Below, piece by piece: positions 45,640 to 59,169 of a stretch of 64,000 nucleotides of DNA. The translations under genes and the position numbers were made by a program. The notes below the pieces were generated by a model. It was not told where the DNA came from. It searched no databases and saw nothing but the letters and a program-made list of their open reading frames with translations. Source of the DNA: Pseudomonadota bacterium (GTDB taxonomy: Bacteria; Pseudomonadota; Alphaproteobacteria; Sphingomonadales; Sphingomonadaceae). The stretch is taken from contig JAJZQN010000012.1 of NCBI GenBank assembly GCA_021847605.1, positions 36,875-100,874 on the forward strand, given 5' to 3'. How positions within the stretch are numbered: the stretch's first letter is position 1; every line of letters begins with the position of its first letter.

Positions 45640-45845
45640 GACGCCGGCAGGTCTCCTGGCTCGCGGGTCAGGGCTTGATGCACGCCTTCCCAGGTTTCCC
45701 CAGTGGCTGCCCGGACGAATACCGTCGTCCGGCGCCTGTGCATCGCGCTCACCGCTTACAGTTGCAGGGACAGCTACGGATTTGGACGTATCGGGTCTGC
45801 CCCCTTTCGTCCGCACCGCCTTCCCATTTTAATCCCCTTTCGGGG
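45640..45845 (-). promoter_or_regulatory. Cobalamin (AdoCbl) riboswitch upstream of btuB
   Basis: On the minus strand, in order: GGGAAGGCGGTGCGG (about 45820), TCCCTGCAACTGTAAGCGG (core), CCACTGG and TGGGAAGG, then AGCCAGGAGACCTGCC (the B12 box, 45645-45660). These are the canonical blocks of the cobalamin riboswitch. It ends about 225 bases before the btuB ATG, so an expression platform lies in between. B12 binding should switch off btuB. Confidence 0.95.
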
Positions 45846-46094
45846 AACCGGCGCGATCTTGCGAACAGGCATCGCTACCCGTTCAGCGCGCGCCTTTAGA
45901 GGGATTTGGCGGGCCTGCCAATCGATGAATTTGTTACGAATTCGAAACTATATTGATTGGTTCATCCGATCTTGTCTCACTTACTGTCTCGCTATGAAGG
46001 TAAAACGATGAAAGGCATCGCCTTTCCCGATCGTTTGACGGGCGTCGTCGCAACCGGCACAGAGGCGACAGGATTATCGCAAAGGCAGCCAGTC
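45846..46094. other. Intergenic region between the cobalamin riboswitch and the NikR-like gene
   Basis: About 250 bases with no credible gene. It carries promoters of both divergent units. An in-frame ATG at 46008 (MKGIAFPDR) would extend the regulator by 29 residues, but those residues are not like NikR. AAGGTAAAACG precedes it. No second copy of the GTATGC half-site palindrome is visible here. Confidence 0.5.
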
Positions 46095-46565
46095 ATGCAG
46101 CGCATCACCATTTCCATCGACGATGAATTGGACGAAACGCTGGACGCCATCATCGCCGATCGCGCCTATAACAGCCGGTCCGAAGCGATGCGCGACATGC
46201 TGCGCGACGCCATCGAACGCTGGCGTCAGGAAAACAGCCAGAGCGCCTATTGCGTCGCCAACCTGTCCTATGTGTTCGACCGGCGCATCCGGTCGCTGCC
46301 GCAACGGCTGGCGGATATTCAGCATGCCCATCATGATCTGGTCGCCGCCAGTACATTGGTGCGCCTGGACCATGATCACAGCCTGGAATCGGTGATGCTG
46401 AAAGGACCGACGGCGCAGGTGAAGGCCTTTGCCGATCGTGTCCGCGCTGAACGCGGCGTGCGGTTCGGATCGATCAATATTCTCGACGTGGAAACCGGAG
46501 ACGACCATGAACATGCCGACGCGCATGATCATCATGGTCACGCCCATCTATCCCCGCGCGGATAA
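46095..46565 (+). CDS. NikR-like ribbon-helix-helix metalloregulator
   Basis: 156 residues from ATG 46095. The N-terminal ribbon-helix-helix (QRITISIDDELDETLD through NSRSEAMRDMLRDAIE) and ACT-like domain are NikR family. By eye against E. coli NikR, the three ligands on the conserved HVH..C stretch (H87, H89, C95) are L, R and S here (in STLVRLDHDHSLE), while the first His (HHD) is kept. The C-terminus adds an unusual DDHEHADAHDHHGHAHL His-rich tail. It is probably a metal-responsive repressor of the downstream importer genes. The last 18 bases overlap the convergent permease gene. Confidence 0.85.
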   Translation: MQRITISIDDELDETLDAIIADRAYNSRSEAMRDMLRDAIERWRQENSQSAYCVANLSYVFDRRIRSLPQRLADIQHAHHDLVAASTLVRLDHDHSLESVMLKGPTAQVKAFADRVRAERGVRFGSINILDVETGDDHEHADAHDHHGHAHLSPRG

Positions 46566-47375
46566 AGGCTGACGCGGACCATATATCCGGTGCACCAGCA
46601 GGCCAACGGCGAAGGCGATCAGGCATAACGCAACCACCGCGCCGCTGGTCACCAGCCCGTGATCCTCGCGCCACTGGTCCAGTCGCGGTAGCAACAGCGC
46701 CCCGATGCCCAGCAAACCGAGCGCCAGATTGATGAGGCCAATGGTCATCGTCATTGCCCGCGACACCATCGCCGCGCGATGATCGGCGGAGCGCAACAAC
46801 TGTACCGTCAGCGCTCCGTTGGCCGTCCCCACCAGCATCATGCCGATGCCGAATGCGCCGCATCCCAGCAGCGCCCAATGCCATCCGCCCAGCCATTGCC
46901 CCCCAATCCCGATGCCCAGCGCAATCGCCACCGTATCAAAGGATAGCGCAAAAAGAGCGCCAGTCAGCATGATCAACATGCCCCCCTGACCCGGCTTCAC
47001 CCATCGGCTTTTCCAGCCGCTGACCGCCACACCCTGTCCCGTCGCCGGTCGACTGGCCGCCCGGATATTGAGCAGGCCCAGAAACAGGAGAGCGCCAGCC
47101 GAAATCGCGACGCCGGTCAGGCCCAGCCATTCGGGCGGAGCATAGTGTCGATCCAGAAACAGGCTGGCCGGGATCGCGATGCCCGCCACCACCAGCACAT
47201 GGCCAAGGGAGAAGAAAAGCCCAGCCAGCCGCGCGGACCATGGCCGGATCAACGCATCGCGCCGGGCCACCGCATCGACGACCGACAGATGATCGGCGTC
47301 CAGCGCATGGCGTGCACCCAGCGAAAAGGCAGTGACGATCATCGCCTGAAGGCTGAGCGCCGCCGGATCAATCAT
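46548..47375 (-). CDS. NiCoT-family nickel/cobalt permease
   Basis: 275 residues with about eight hydrophobic helices. LGARHALDADHLSVVD carries the NiCoT signature HAxDADH (His23 to His29). SLGHVLVV and GTFALSFD-like GALFALSFDTVAIAL in later helices support the family. Relatives such as HoxN/NixA import Ni2+ or Co2+ with high affinity. The start ATG overlaps the TonB receptor's stop by 4 bases, so the two are an operon. Which metal it carries cannot be decided from sequence. Confidence 0.88.
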   Translation of the reverse strand: MIDPAALSLQAMIVTAFSLGARHALDADHLSVVDAVARRDALIRPWSARLAGLFFSLGHVLVVAGIAIPASLFLDRHYAPPEWLGLTGVAISAGALLFLGLLNIRAASRPATGQGVAVSGWKSRWVKPGQGGMLIMLTGALFALSFDTVAIALGIGIGGQWLGGWHWALLGCGAFGIGMMLVGTANGALTVQLLRSADHRAAMVSRAMTMTIGLINLALGLLGIGALLLPRLDQWREDHGLVTSGAVVALCLIAFAVGLLVHRIYGPRQPLSARG

Positions 47376-49426
47376 AGCTGATACCGCAGCGATATACGTA
47401 GCTGTCGCGGTTCGACCGGATGGATATGCCGGTCCTCCACGCCCTCGGCCGCTTCGCCGGCCAGACGTGACGCATAATAATAGCTGATGTCCGCATCCTT
47501 CGCGTCGAACAGGTTCAGGACGTCGATGCCGATTTTCATATTCGCCCGTGTATAATAAGCCCCCAGATTGACAAGACTGGTGGGACGCGACCGGACGCTG
47601 CCATCCTCGATCAGGGGTGCCGCGCCGAAATGACGCAGGCGCAACGCGCCGCTGAATCCATGGCTGAGATCGAGCGTCGCGCCGGCCGACAGGGTTTCGC
47701 TGACTGCGTTGGGAATGCGGGTCTGGCCCGGCTCTACATCATGGAAGCGCGCATGGGTCAGCGCCCCGGCCGCATCGAGCGCCAGCCATGGAACCGGCTG
47801 CCAGAATAGGGTCGCCTCTACACCCCGGCGGCGGGTAGCATCATTGGGTTCGGTCGATCCGCCGTCTCCCACGAACACGAGTTCGGACCCGAGGCTGAGA
47901 TGAAAAGCGACCAGCGACGCGGTGAAATTGGGCAGCTCCAGTCGCGCACCAATCTCTTCACCCCGCGCCTTCACCAGAACGGGAACGCGGTCGACAGCAT
48001 CGCCCGTCACCGGATCGACCCGGATGGCCGCACCGCGCACGTCGTTGGAATGAAAGCTCTCACCGTAATTGGCATAGAATTCGAGGCTGTTCGTCGCCCG
48101 CCAGGCCAGTGCCGCCTTGGGACTGAGCATCGCGTCGCTGCCCTTGCCGCTATTGGCCGCCAGCGTCCGGGCCGTCACATCATAGCCATAGACGTCGCCG
48201 CGCAGCCCCAAAGTCAGCCGTAACCGGTCGGTCAGCGCGGCCGTCGCCTGACCATAGGCGCCGCCGCTATATTCATCGACCTTATCCTCTCGCACCGCTT
48301 CGCGCATGACGCCAGCGACGGAGGAATAGAGGCCGACCTTGCCGATATGATCCCATCGGCCATCCGCCCCGACCGTGAATGTGACGGGCATGCCCGCCAT
48401 GATGGTCGCCATGTCATGGCGCATCGATCCACCGAACACACCACGCCGGTCGCGCTGCTGAAATTCGTCGCCGTTGACCGGATCGTTGAGAAAATAGGTG
48501 AAGTTCGATGTCAGCAGAAAATCATAATAGGTCGCATAGGCAGAAACCTGGGTGTTACCCATTATCGCATTGCCAGTCAGACCCAACCGGGTCGTCCGCC
48601 CGCCCAGCGCCGGATCGATATTCCCCCAGCGACTGATGAGGCCGCTATCGATCGCCCGTTCGGGAACCTGATCGGTCGCGTTCCAGGTCGCGTGATAGCC
48701 GGTAAAGCCGATATTCCAGCCATGGGTGGCCGTACCGCTGGAATATTTGATCAGGCCGTTCACCTTTTTGAGGTCTTCGTTCAGATCCCACGGGCCATTG
48801 GACCGGGTGCCGTCGATCGCGACGAGCAGATCGCCCCCACCCAGTTCGCTGCTGCCCGCCGCCAGCGCCCGATAATAGCCATAGCTGCCGATCGTCGCCT
48901 CCACCATCGGACGGGCCAGACGGTCGACCGTTTTGAATTGCACCGTTCCGGCAGCGGAGAAATCGCCGACATCGGCGAAATATGGGCCTTTGCGATAATC
49001 GATACGCTCGACCAGTTCGGGGATCAGGAAATTCAGGTCCAGATAGCCCTGACCATGGCCATGGGTCCGCATATTGACCGGCGCGCCGTCGACGAAGCCG
49101 GCAAAATCGGTGCCATGGTCCAGATTGAAACCACGCAGAAAATATTGGTTCGCCTTGCCGGTTCCCGAATGCTGGGTGGCGATGACGCCGGGGACATTTT
49201 CCACCAGTTCGCCGACGCGGCTGAGCGGCTTATCCTCGAAATCACGATAGCCGACCACGCCCTGCGAGCCGGACAGAGCCGTGCCGATCTGAGGGAGGCT
49301 GCGGCCATAGACGATGATGTCGGCTTCCGGCCGATCGGTTTCACCGGGGAGTTGGGCGATTGCAGGATGGGCGATCCCCGCCGCAACGATGCCCGCGCCC
49401 CAAAGCCAACGCCGCTTTCCCATCAT
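47372..49426 (-). CDS. TonB-dependent outer-membrane receptor (probably metal or metallophore)
   Basis: 684 residues from ATG 49426 (MMGKRRWLWGAGIVAAGIAH signal peptide; ATGs at 49438 and 49423 are alternatives). A plug domain (FEDKPLSRVGELVENVPGVI through NQYFLRGFNLDHGTDFAGF) precedes a barrel ending RISLRYQL, aromatic-poor but typical. MRTHGHGQGYLD in the plug is His-rich. It is the first gene of an operon with the NiCoT permease and lies directly after the NikR-type operator, which suggests nickel or cobalt chelate uptake. Confidence 0.88.
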   Translation of the reverse strand: MMGKRRWLWGAGIVAAGIAHPAIAQLPGETDRPEADIIVYGRSLPQIGTALSGSQGVVGYRDFEDKPLSRVGELVENVPGVIATQHSGTGKANQYFLRGFNLDHGTDFAGFVDGAPVNMRTHGHGQGYLDLNFLIPELVERIDYRKGPYFADVGDFSAAGTVQFKTVDRLARPMVEATIGSYGYYRALAAGSSELGGGDLLVAIDGTRSNGPWDLNEDLKKVNGLIKYSSGTATHGWNIGFTGYHATWNATDQVPERAIDSGLISRWGNIDPALGGRTTRLGLTGNAIMGNTQVSAYATYYDFLLTSNFTYFLNDPVNGDEFQQRDRRGVFGGSMRHDMATIMAGMPVTFTVGADGRWDHIGKVGLYSSVAGVMREAVREDKVDEYSGGAYGQATAALTDRLRLTLGLRGDVYGYDVTARTLAANSGKGSDAMLSPKAALAWRATNSLEFYANYGESFHSNDVRGAAIRVDPVTGDAVDRVPVLVKARGEEIGARLELPNFTASLVAFHLSLGSELVFVGDGGSTEPNDATRRRGVEATLFWQPVPWLALDAAGALTHARFHDVEPGQTRIPNAVSETLSAGATLDLSHGFSGALRLRHFGAAPLIEDGSVRSRPTSLVNLGAYYTRANMKIGIDVLNLFDAKDADISYYYASRLAGEAAEGVEDRHIHPVEPRQLRISLRYQL

Positions 49427-49441
49427 ATCTCTGGCCATCCC

Positions 49442-49469
49442 GTATGCATAATATTTGATATATGCATAC
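49442..49469. promoter_or_regulatory. NikR-type operator: perfect 28-bp palindrome
   Basis: GTATGCATA and TATGCATAC are perfect 9-bp inverted arms around a 10-base AT-rich spacer. Counting six-base half-sites gives GTATGC-N16-GCATAC. The E. coli NikR operator is GTATGA-N16-TCATAC, so the geometry is the same with one base per half-site changed. It is 16 bases upstream of the receptor ATG. Confidence 0.85.
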
Positions 49470-49650
49470 AGCCGGGTCAGCCGATCACGATGGGGCATAT
49501 GACGTAGAGGATGGATCGCCCGCCACTCTGAAGCGAAAATTGCGATCTGTCGGACGGAATTTTCAGAGCCATGGCGTACAGGGCACAGCGACAGGACTGG
49601 CCCGGCAGGGGCGCCCATAAGGGCGATTATTCATTTGATCAGAAAGAGTG

Positions 49651-49737
49651 GTGCGGTCGAGAAGACTCGAACTTCCACGGCCTTTCGGCCACAACGACCT
49701 CAACGTTGCGCGTCTACCAGTTCCGCCACGACCGCAC
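49651..49737 (-). tRNA. tRNA-Leu(GAG)
   Basis: An 87-base tRNA on the minus strand. The acceptor stem is GTGCGGT/ACCGCAC. The anticodon loop CTCAACG in plus orientation reads TTGAGGT on the minus strand, giving anticodon GAG (Leu, CUC/CUU). A long variable arm (GGCCGAAAGGCC) is characteristic of class II tRNA-Leu. The T arm includes GTTCGAGTC. No CCA is encoded. Confidence 0.95.
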
Positions 49738-49873
49738 ATCTCAAGAGGAACCGGCTAGGCCGGACCCTGGTAGGCGCTGGCCCTTAGCAAAGGCTTTTGG
49801 ACCATGCAACAACCGATCGTGTTCCGCGTTATATTTGCTGCAAAAGCCGGTGGGATGGAGGGAACCGGGCAGA

Positions 49874-50308
49874 ATGCGCCTATGGATGCTATCGACCGGA
49901 ACGCTTGGCGCTGCGCTGGCCATGGGGCTGGCGCTGGGCAGCTTTGTCACCAGCGTGCCAGCCAATCCTGTGGCCACCCCGTCGACACTGGATGATATTG
50001 CGGATGCGACAGGTGATGATGGGTCGACCAGTGAAGTCGTAGCACAGCAGGAGCCGACGGGTCCGATTCGCTGCACCGGATGCGGACCTACGCTGGCGGA
50101 TCGGCGCTACGAGGCGGACATGCGCGCCATTTATGGGCCGCATGAGAGCGATGACATCAATCCGGACACTCCGCCCCCCGTCGAAGCGACCTTGGCGCCA
50201 CCAGCCATGGAAGAGGCACGCCCGCAACGGATCGCCGCGATGGGACGGGAAGCGACGCCTCCCGACATCGAGCTTCCCATTCCGGTGGAAGCCTCTCCTC
50301 CCCAATAA
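49874..50308 (+). CDS. Hypothetical exported protein
   Basis: 144 residues from ATG 49874 (MRLWMLSTGTLGAALAMGL). A hydrophobic N-terminal signal or anchor (about 5-26) is followed by an acidic/Pro-rich region with an isolated CTGC motif (RCTGCGPTLADRRYEADMRAIY), then a Pro-rich tail. No family is recognised. It lies 28 bp before the 3' end of gltB, convergent. Confidence 0.6.
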   Translation: MRLWMLSTGTLGAALAMGLALGSFVTSVPANPVATPSTLDDIADATGDDGSTSEVVAQQEPTGPIRCTGCGPTLADRRYEADMRAIYGPHESDDINPDTPPPVEATLAPPAMEEARPQRIAAMGREATPPDIELPIPVEASPPQ

Positions 50309-50335
50309 GGGAATGAAAGGCTTCCTGATTGCGGC

Positions 50336-54871
<4,536 letters not shown>

Positions 54872-54921
54872 GATCGGGCCTTCCTTCCGATAATGATGAT
54901 AGGGAATAAGCGAGAGGCGGC

Positions 54922-56367
54922 TTATGCCGGAACCTTCTCGCCCGCCTTGGCCTTCGCCTTCAAATAGCGGTGCATATGTTCGGTGACGTCGCGACCGTCG
55001 CGGATGGCCCAGACCACCAGCGATGCGCCGCGCACGATGTCGCCCGCCGCAAATACGCCGTCCATGCTGGTCATCATCGTCTTATGATCGACACGCAGCG
55101 TACCCCAGCGGGTGACGGACAGGTCTTCGGCCCCGAACAGCTTGGGCAATTCTTCAGGATCATAGCCCAGCGCCTTGATCACCAGATCAGCCTCCAGCGA
55201 AAATTCGCTGCCCGGATCGGCCTCCGGCGCGCGGCGGCCCGATGCGTCGGGGGAACCCAGACGCATCTTCGTCACCTTGACGCCGGTCACATGCTCGGTG
55301 CCTTCAAAGGCGATCGGAGCCGTGAGCCAGACGAACTCAACGCCCTCTTCCTCGGCATTGGCGACTTCGCGCTGCGACCCCGGCATATTGTCGCGGTCAC
55401 GGCGATAGAGGCACTTCACCGAGTTGGCGCCCTGACGAATGGCGGTGCGAACGCAGTCCATCGCCGTGTCGCCACCGCCGATGACGACGACATTCTTGCC
55501 GGTCGCCAGCAGCGTGCCATCGTCATGTTCCGGCACGACGTCGCCGAAGCCAGCCTTGTTGGAGGCAGTCAGATAGTCGAGCGCCTTGACCACGCCGGGG
55601 GCGCCGACGCCGGGAGCGCGAATGTCGCGCGGCTTATACACGCCCGTGGCGATGAGAACCGCATCATGCTTTTCGCGCAACTGCTCCATCGTGGCATCGC
55701 GGCCGACTTCGAAATTCTCATGGAAGACGATGCCGCCATCCTTCAACCGCTGGACGCGGCGCATGACGACATCCTTTTCCAGCTTGAAGCCGGGGATGCC
55801 ATAGGTCAGCAGGCCACCGGCGCGATCATGCCGGTCATAGACATGAACCTCATAGCCCGCGACGCGCAGATATTCCGCCGTGGTCAGACCCGCCGGACCG
55901 GCCCCGATCACGCCAACCGACTGGCCGGTCGGCTTTCCGGCGACCAGCGGTTCGACCCAGCCTTCCTTCCACGCGGTATCGGTGATGAATTTTTCCACCG
56001 AGCCGATGGTGACGGCGCCGTGCCCTGAAAATTCGATGACGCAATTGCCTTCGCACAGGCGATCCTGCGGACAGATGCGACCACAGATTTCCGGCATGGT
56101 GCTGGTCAGGTTCGAAAGCTCATAGGCTTCACGCAACCGGCCCTCTGCGGTCAGGCGCAGCCAGTCGGGGATATGATTGTGCAGCGGACAATGGGTCGAG
56201 CAATAGGGGACGCCACATTGCGAACAGCGCGACGCCTGTTCCTCTGCCTTATCCACGATGAAGCTGCGGCTGATTTCCAGAAAATCATCCGCGCGGTCCT
56301 GTGCGGACCGTTTGTCGGGATAGGCCTGATCCGTCCCTACGAACTTCAGCATCGGAGTATCTGCCAT
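54922..56367 (-). CDS. gltD: Glutamate synthase small subunit
   Basis: NADPH-FAD subunit that feeds electrons to GltB through Fe-S clusters. It has 481 residues. The N-terminal cysteines CSQCGVPYCSTHCPLHN and CGRICPQDRLCEGNC ligate two 4Fe-4S clusters. FAD and NADPH Rossmann motifs are GVIGAGPAGLTTAEYL and VIGGGDTAMDC. The operon order gltD-gltB, with both on the minus strand, is the alphaproteobacterial form. ATG 56367 (MADTPMLKFVGTD) is the first in the frame. Confidence 0.96.
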   Translation of the reverse strand: MADTPMLKFVGTDQAYPDKRSAQDRADDFLEISRSFIVDKAEEQASRCSQCGVPYCSTHCPLHNHIPDWLRLTAEGRLREAYELSNLTSTMPEICGRICPQDRLCEGNCVIEFSGHGAVTIGSVEKFITDTAWKEGWVEPLVAGKPTGQSVGVIGAGPAGLTTAEYLRVAGYEVHVYDRHDRAGGLLTYGIPGFKLEKDVVMRRVQRLKDGGIVFHENFEVGRDATMEQLREKHDAVLIATGVYKPRDIRAPGVGAPGVVKALDYLTASNKAGFGDVVPEHDDGTLLATGKNVVVIGGGDTAMDCVRTAIRQGANSVKCLYRRDRDNMPGSQREVANAEEEGVEFVWLTAPIAFEGTEHVTGVKVTKMRLGSPDASGRRAPEADPGSEFSLEADLVIKALGYDPEELPKLFGAEDLSVTRWGTLRVDHKTMMTSMDGVFAAGDIVRGASLVVWAIRDGRDVTEHMHRYLKAKAKAGEKVPA

Positions 56368-56532
56368 CTTCCCTGCCCTTTATATGGTGCTGGAGCGCGG
56401 ATAGCAGAAAAACCCGCAGAGTCACGCGGATTCTGCGGATTAGGTCAGCATATATTACCTATATCTACCGTATTTTGGGGCCAGCTCGTCCAATCCTGTA
56501 ATAATCTTTCGTAAATAAGTTCCGGTTCGGAC

Positions 56533-57342
56533 CTATCTGAGGTTGAGCCACGCCAGAGCCGCGATTCCCGCGATGATTCGATACCAGGCAAAGGGCGCAA
56601 AGCCATGTTTCGACACCAGTCCGACAAACCATTTGATAACCAGCAAAGCGACGATGAACGACACCACGAAGCCCAGCGCGATGCTGTCCCACCCGACGGC
56701 CGCGCTGGTAAGTTGATCCCCCTTTTTGAGCAGTTCGAGCGCTGATGCCCCCAGCATGGTGGGGATAGCGAGGAAGAAGCTGAATTCGGCGGCGGTCCGA
56801 CGCTCAACCCCCAGCGTCAGCGCGCCCATGATGGTGGCACCCGAACGGCTGACGCCCGGGATCATGGCGATACATTGAATAAGGCCAATGCCCAGCACGC
56901 GGACCACGGGAATGTCGGCGATGCCATGGAATCGCTGTTCCTTGACCATACGTTCGATCAATAGGATGGCCACACCGCCTGCAACCAGCGCCCAGGCCAC
57001 CACCTGCGGCGCACCCAGCAGGATTTCGACATAATCATGCAGCGCCAGACCGATGACGGCGGCGGGAATGAAGGCGATGATCAGATTACGCAGGAAACGC
57101 CAGCTTACCGGCTCACGCCGCAACAGGCCCATGCCGACCGCCCAAAAGGTGCGCCAGTAGAGAACCACCACCGCAAGGATGGCACCCAACTGGATGATGA
57201 CGTTGAACATGGCCCAGGTAGAGGCATCATAGCCCAGCAATTCGCTGGCCAGGATCAGATGGCCGGTCGAGGAAACCGGCAGAAACTCGGTAAGGCCTTC
57301 GACAATGCCCAGCAGGACGACGGTCAGATAATGAAGATCCAT
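56533..57342 (-). CDS. uppP: Undecaprenyl-diphosphatase UppP (BacA)
   Basis: Recycles undecaprenyl pyrophosphate to the monophosphate carrier for cell-wall synthesis. It has 269 residues, about eight membrane helices. EGLTEFLPVSSTGHLIL is the (E/Q)-rich active-site motif, and PGVSRSGATIM is the second conserved PGxSRSG-T motif. The start ATG at 57342 is the family's MDLHYLTVVLLG. Independent transcription from gltD upstream, with a 165-bp gap. Confidence 0.95.
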   Translation of the reverse strand: MDLHYLTVVLLGIVEGLTEFLPVSSTGHLILASELLGYDASTWAMFNVIIQLGAILAVVVLYWRTFWAVGMGLLRREPVSWRFLRNLIIAFIPAAVIGLALHDYVEILLGAPQVVAWALVAGGVAILLIERMVKEQRFHGIADIPVVRVLGIGLIQCIAMIPGVSRSGATIMGALTLGVERRTAAEFSFFLAIPTMLGASALELLKKGDQLTSAAVGWDSIALGFVVSFIVALLVIKWFVGLVSKHGFAPFAWYRIIAGIAALAWLNLR

Positions 57343-57373
57343 GGGAAAGCCCTAGCTCCTTCGCGCATGACAT

Positions 57374-57401
57374 AAAAAATCCTCCCCCGATGCGGGGGAG
57401 G
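57374..57401 (-). terminator. Rho-independent terminator of the NDUFA9-like gene
   Basis: On the minus strand CCTCCCCC-GCAT-CGGGGGAGG is followed by ATTTTTTATG. It lies about 60 bases past the stop of the NDUFA9-like gene. A second hairpin GGCGGCGT/ACGCCGCC (57411-57436) precedes it. Confidence 0.88.
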
Positions 57402-57461
57402 CGACAATAGGGCGGCGTCCGGTCAACGAACGCCGCCTTATGATTGCGTGATCGAAAAGGA

Positions 57462-58391
57462 TCAGGCGCTCACCCGGCCGGCGAAGCGGCCGTGACGGCG
57501 ATAGCGCACCATCCATTTGTCTGCGACGGCGCCCATCGGGGTCGGCGCCACGTCCAGATCAGACAGCCCCTGCGCACCGGCGGCCACGACATTGTCGACG
57601 CCCAGCATGGTGAGCTGATCGCGGCTGATCGGACCGCCCGGCAACATGGTGAGCAGCGAGGCGAAGAAACCGGGCACATCGACCAATGGCTTGTCAGCGC
57701 GGCCGATCGCCTTTGCGACCCAGGCGTTGACCTCTTTCATGGTCATGACCTGCGGTCCGCCCAGTTCGAAAGTCTTGCCGCCATAGACGCCCGGCGCGGC
57801 GATGGCGTTGACGATGGCCTGCGCCACGTCGGCGACATAGACGGGCTGAAACTTCGCAGAACCACCGATGACCGGCGCGACCGGCCCTTTGCTGATGACG
57901 TCGGCGAAGCGATTGAGGAACTGATCCTCCGCACCGAAGATGATCGAGGGGCGCAGGATGGTCGCGGTGGGGAATGCGGCCTTCACCTCTGCCTCGCCAG
58001 CCGCCTTGGACCGGCCATAGGCCGACGGGCTGTTGGCATCGGCACCGATGGCCGACACATGGACCAACGCCTTGACGCCCGCTGCCGCAGCAGCCTTTGC
58101 GACATTGCCGGCACCTTCAGCATGAACGGCATCGAAGTTACCGGACAGGATGCCGACCAGATTGATGACCGCATCGCTGCCCGCGATCGCGCGGGCGACG
58201 CTTTGCGGCTTGCGAATATCTGCTGCAACAAACTGGGTCTGGCCCAGATTACCGAGCGACTTCACCTTGCCCGCCGTAGCGAGATCGCGCTGAGCGATCC
58301 GCACGCGAGCGCCCTGCGCCATCAGCGCCTGCGCGACCTGCCGACCCAGAAAGCCGCCGCCGCCGAACACCGTAACCAGACTGTCTTTCAT
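57462..58391 (-). CDS. NAD(P)-binding SDR protein, NDUFA9-like
   Basis: 309 residues from ATG 58391 (MKDSLVTVFGGGGFLG). ATG 58403 or ATG 58433 would add 4 or 14 residues; the latter lies next to AAGGGA. GGGGFLGRQVAQALM is the extended-SDR nucleotide motif. VHVSAIGADANSPSAYGRSKAAGE contains the YxxxK-like active region, and NAIAAPGVYGGKTFELGGP is typical of the complex I NDUFA9 group. Its role is likely an assembly or stability factor for complex I or quinone biosynthesis; catalysis is unproven. Confidence 0.85.
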   Translation of the reverse strand: MKDSLVTVFGGGGFLGRQVAQALMAQGARVRIAQRDLATAGKVKSLGNLGQTQFVAADIRKPQSVARAIAGSDAVINLVGILSGNFDAVHAEGAGNVAKAAAAAGVKALVHVSAIGADANSPSAYGRSKAAGEAEVKAAFPTATILRPSIIFGAEDQFLNRFADVISKGPVAPVIGGSAKFQPVYVADVAQAIVNAIAAPGVYGGKTFELGGPQVMTMKEVNAWVAKAIGRADKPLVDVPGFFASLLTMLPGGPISRDQLTMLGVDNVVAAGAQGLSDLDVAPTPMGAVADKWMVRYRRHGRFAGRVSA

Positions 58392-58514
58392 CACATGTCC
58401 CATATCTGACTGAAAGGGGAAATTGTCGTCCATTCCCTTGCCCCAGCCGCGCGGCGCTGACAACCGCTTAGAGGCGGTTTGGGAATACACTAAAGGCGCA
58501 TTCCCAAACGAGGC

Positions 58515-59090
58515 CTAGAGCCATCCCTGAAGACTGACGATCATCCACAGGCCCAGCAGCAGGAATAGCGCGGCAGCGGTCAGTTGCAGCGCGCGCATCG
58601 GCACTTTGCGCGCCAGCGCTTCGCCGAACAGCACGGCGGGCACGTTGGCGACCATCATGCCCAGCGTCGTACCCGCCGTCACCGCAAGCAAATTGTCGAA
58701 CCGCGCGCCCAGAGCCACGGTTGCCACCTGAGTCTTGTCGCCCATTTCCACCAGAAAGAAAGCGATCAGCGTGGTCATGAAGACGCCCGCCTTTGACGGC
58801 GCTTTCAGCGGCGCATCCTCGTCAATCTTGTCGGGCACCAGGGTCCAGAGCGCCATCGCGATGAAGGAAGCGGCAACGGCGTAGCGGAACCAGGGCTGCG
58901 TCAGCACACCGGCGATGGAATGGCCGACCAGCGCGGCGAGGAAATGATTGGCGATCGTCGCCACGAAAATGCCCATGATGATCGGCACCGGCTTTCGAAA
59001 GCGGGTGGCGAGCAGCATGGCGAGCAATTGCGTCTTGTCACCCATTTCGGCGAGCGCGACGAGCGCGGCGGAGGTAAGCAGGGCTTCCAT
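58515..59090 (-). CDS. TMEM165/GDT1 (UPF0016) family Mn2+/Ca2+ transporter
   Basis: 191 residues with six helices in two inverted halves, each with E-M-G-D-K-T at the start: residues 15-20 (AEMGDKTQLL) and 115-120 (VEMGDKTQVA), exactly 100 residues apart. This duplicated signature defines GDT1 cation antiporters, which export Mn2+ in bacteria. The gene lies behind a manganese riboswitch. It is probably a manganese homeostasis exporter. Confidence 0.93.
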   Translation of the reverse strand: MEALLTSAALVALAEMGDKTQLLAMLLATRFRKPVPIIMGIFVATIANHFLAALVGHSIAGVLTQPWFRYAVAASFIAMALWTLVPDKIDEDAPLKAPSKAGVFMTTLIAFFLVEMGDKTQVATVALGARFDNLLAVTAGTTLGMMVANVPAVLFGEALARKVPMRALQLTAAALFLLLGLWMIVSLQGWL

Positions 59091-59169
59091 AATATATCCG
59101 GGGCCGGGCAGAGTTTGAACGACACAATGCCACCGTCGCCTCCAGCCCGGCCGGACAGGGAAGCGCCGA

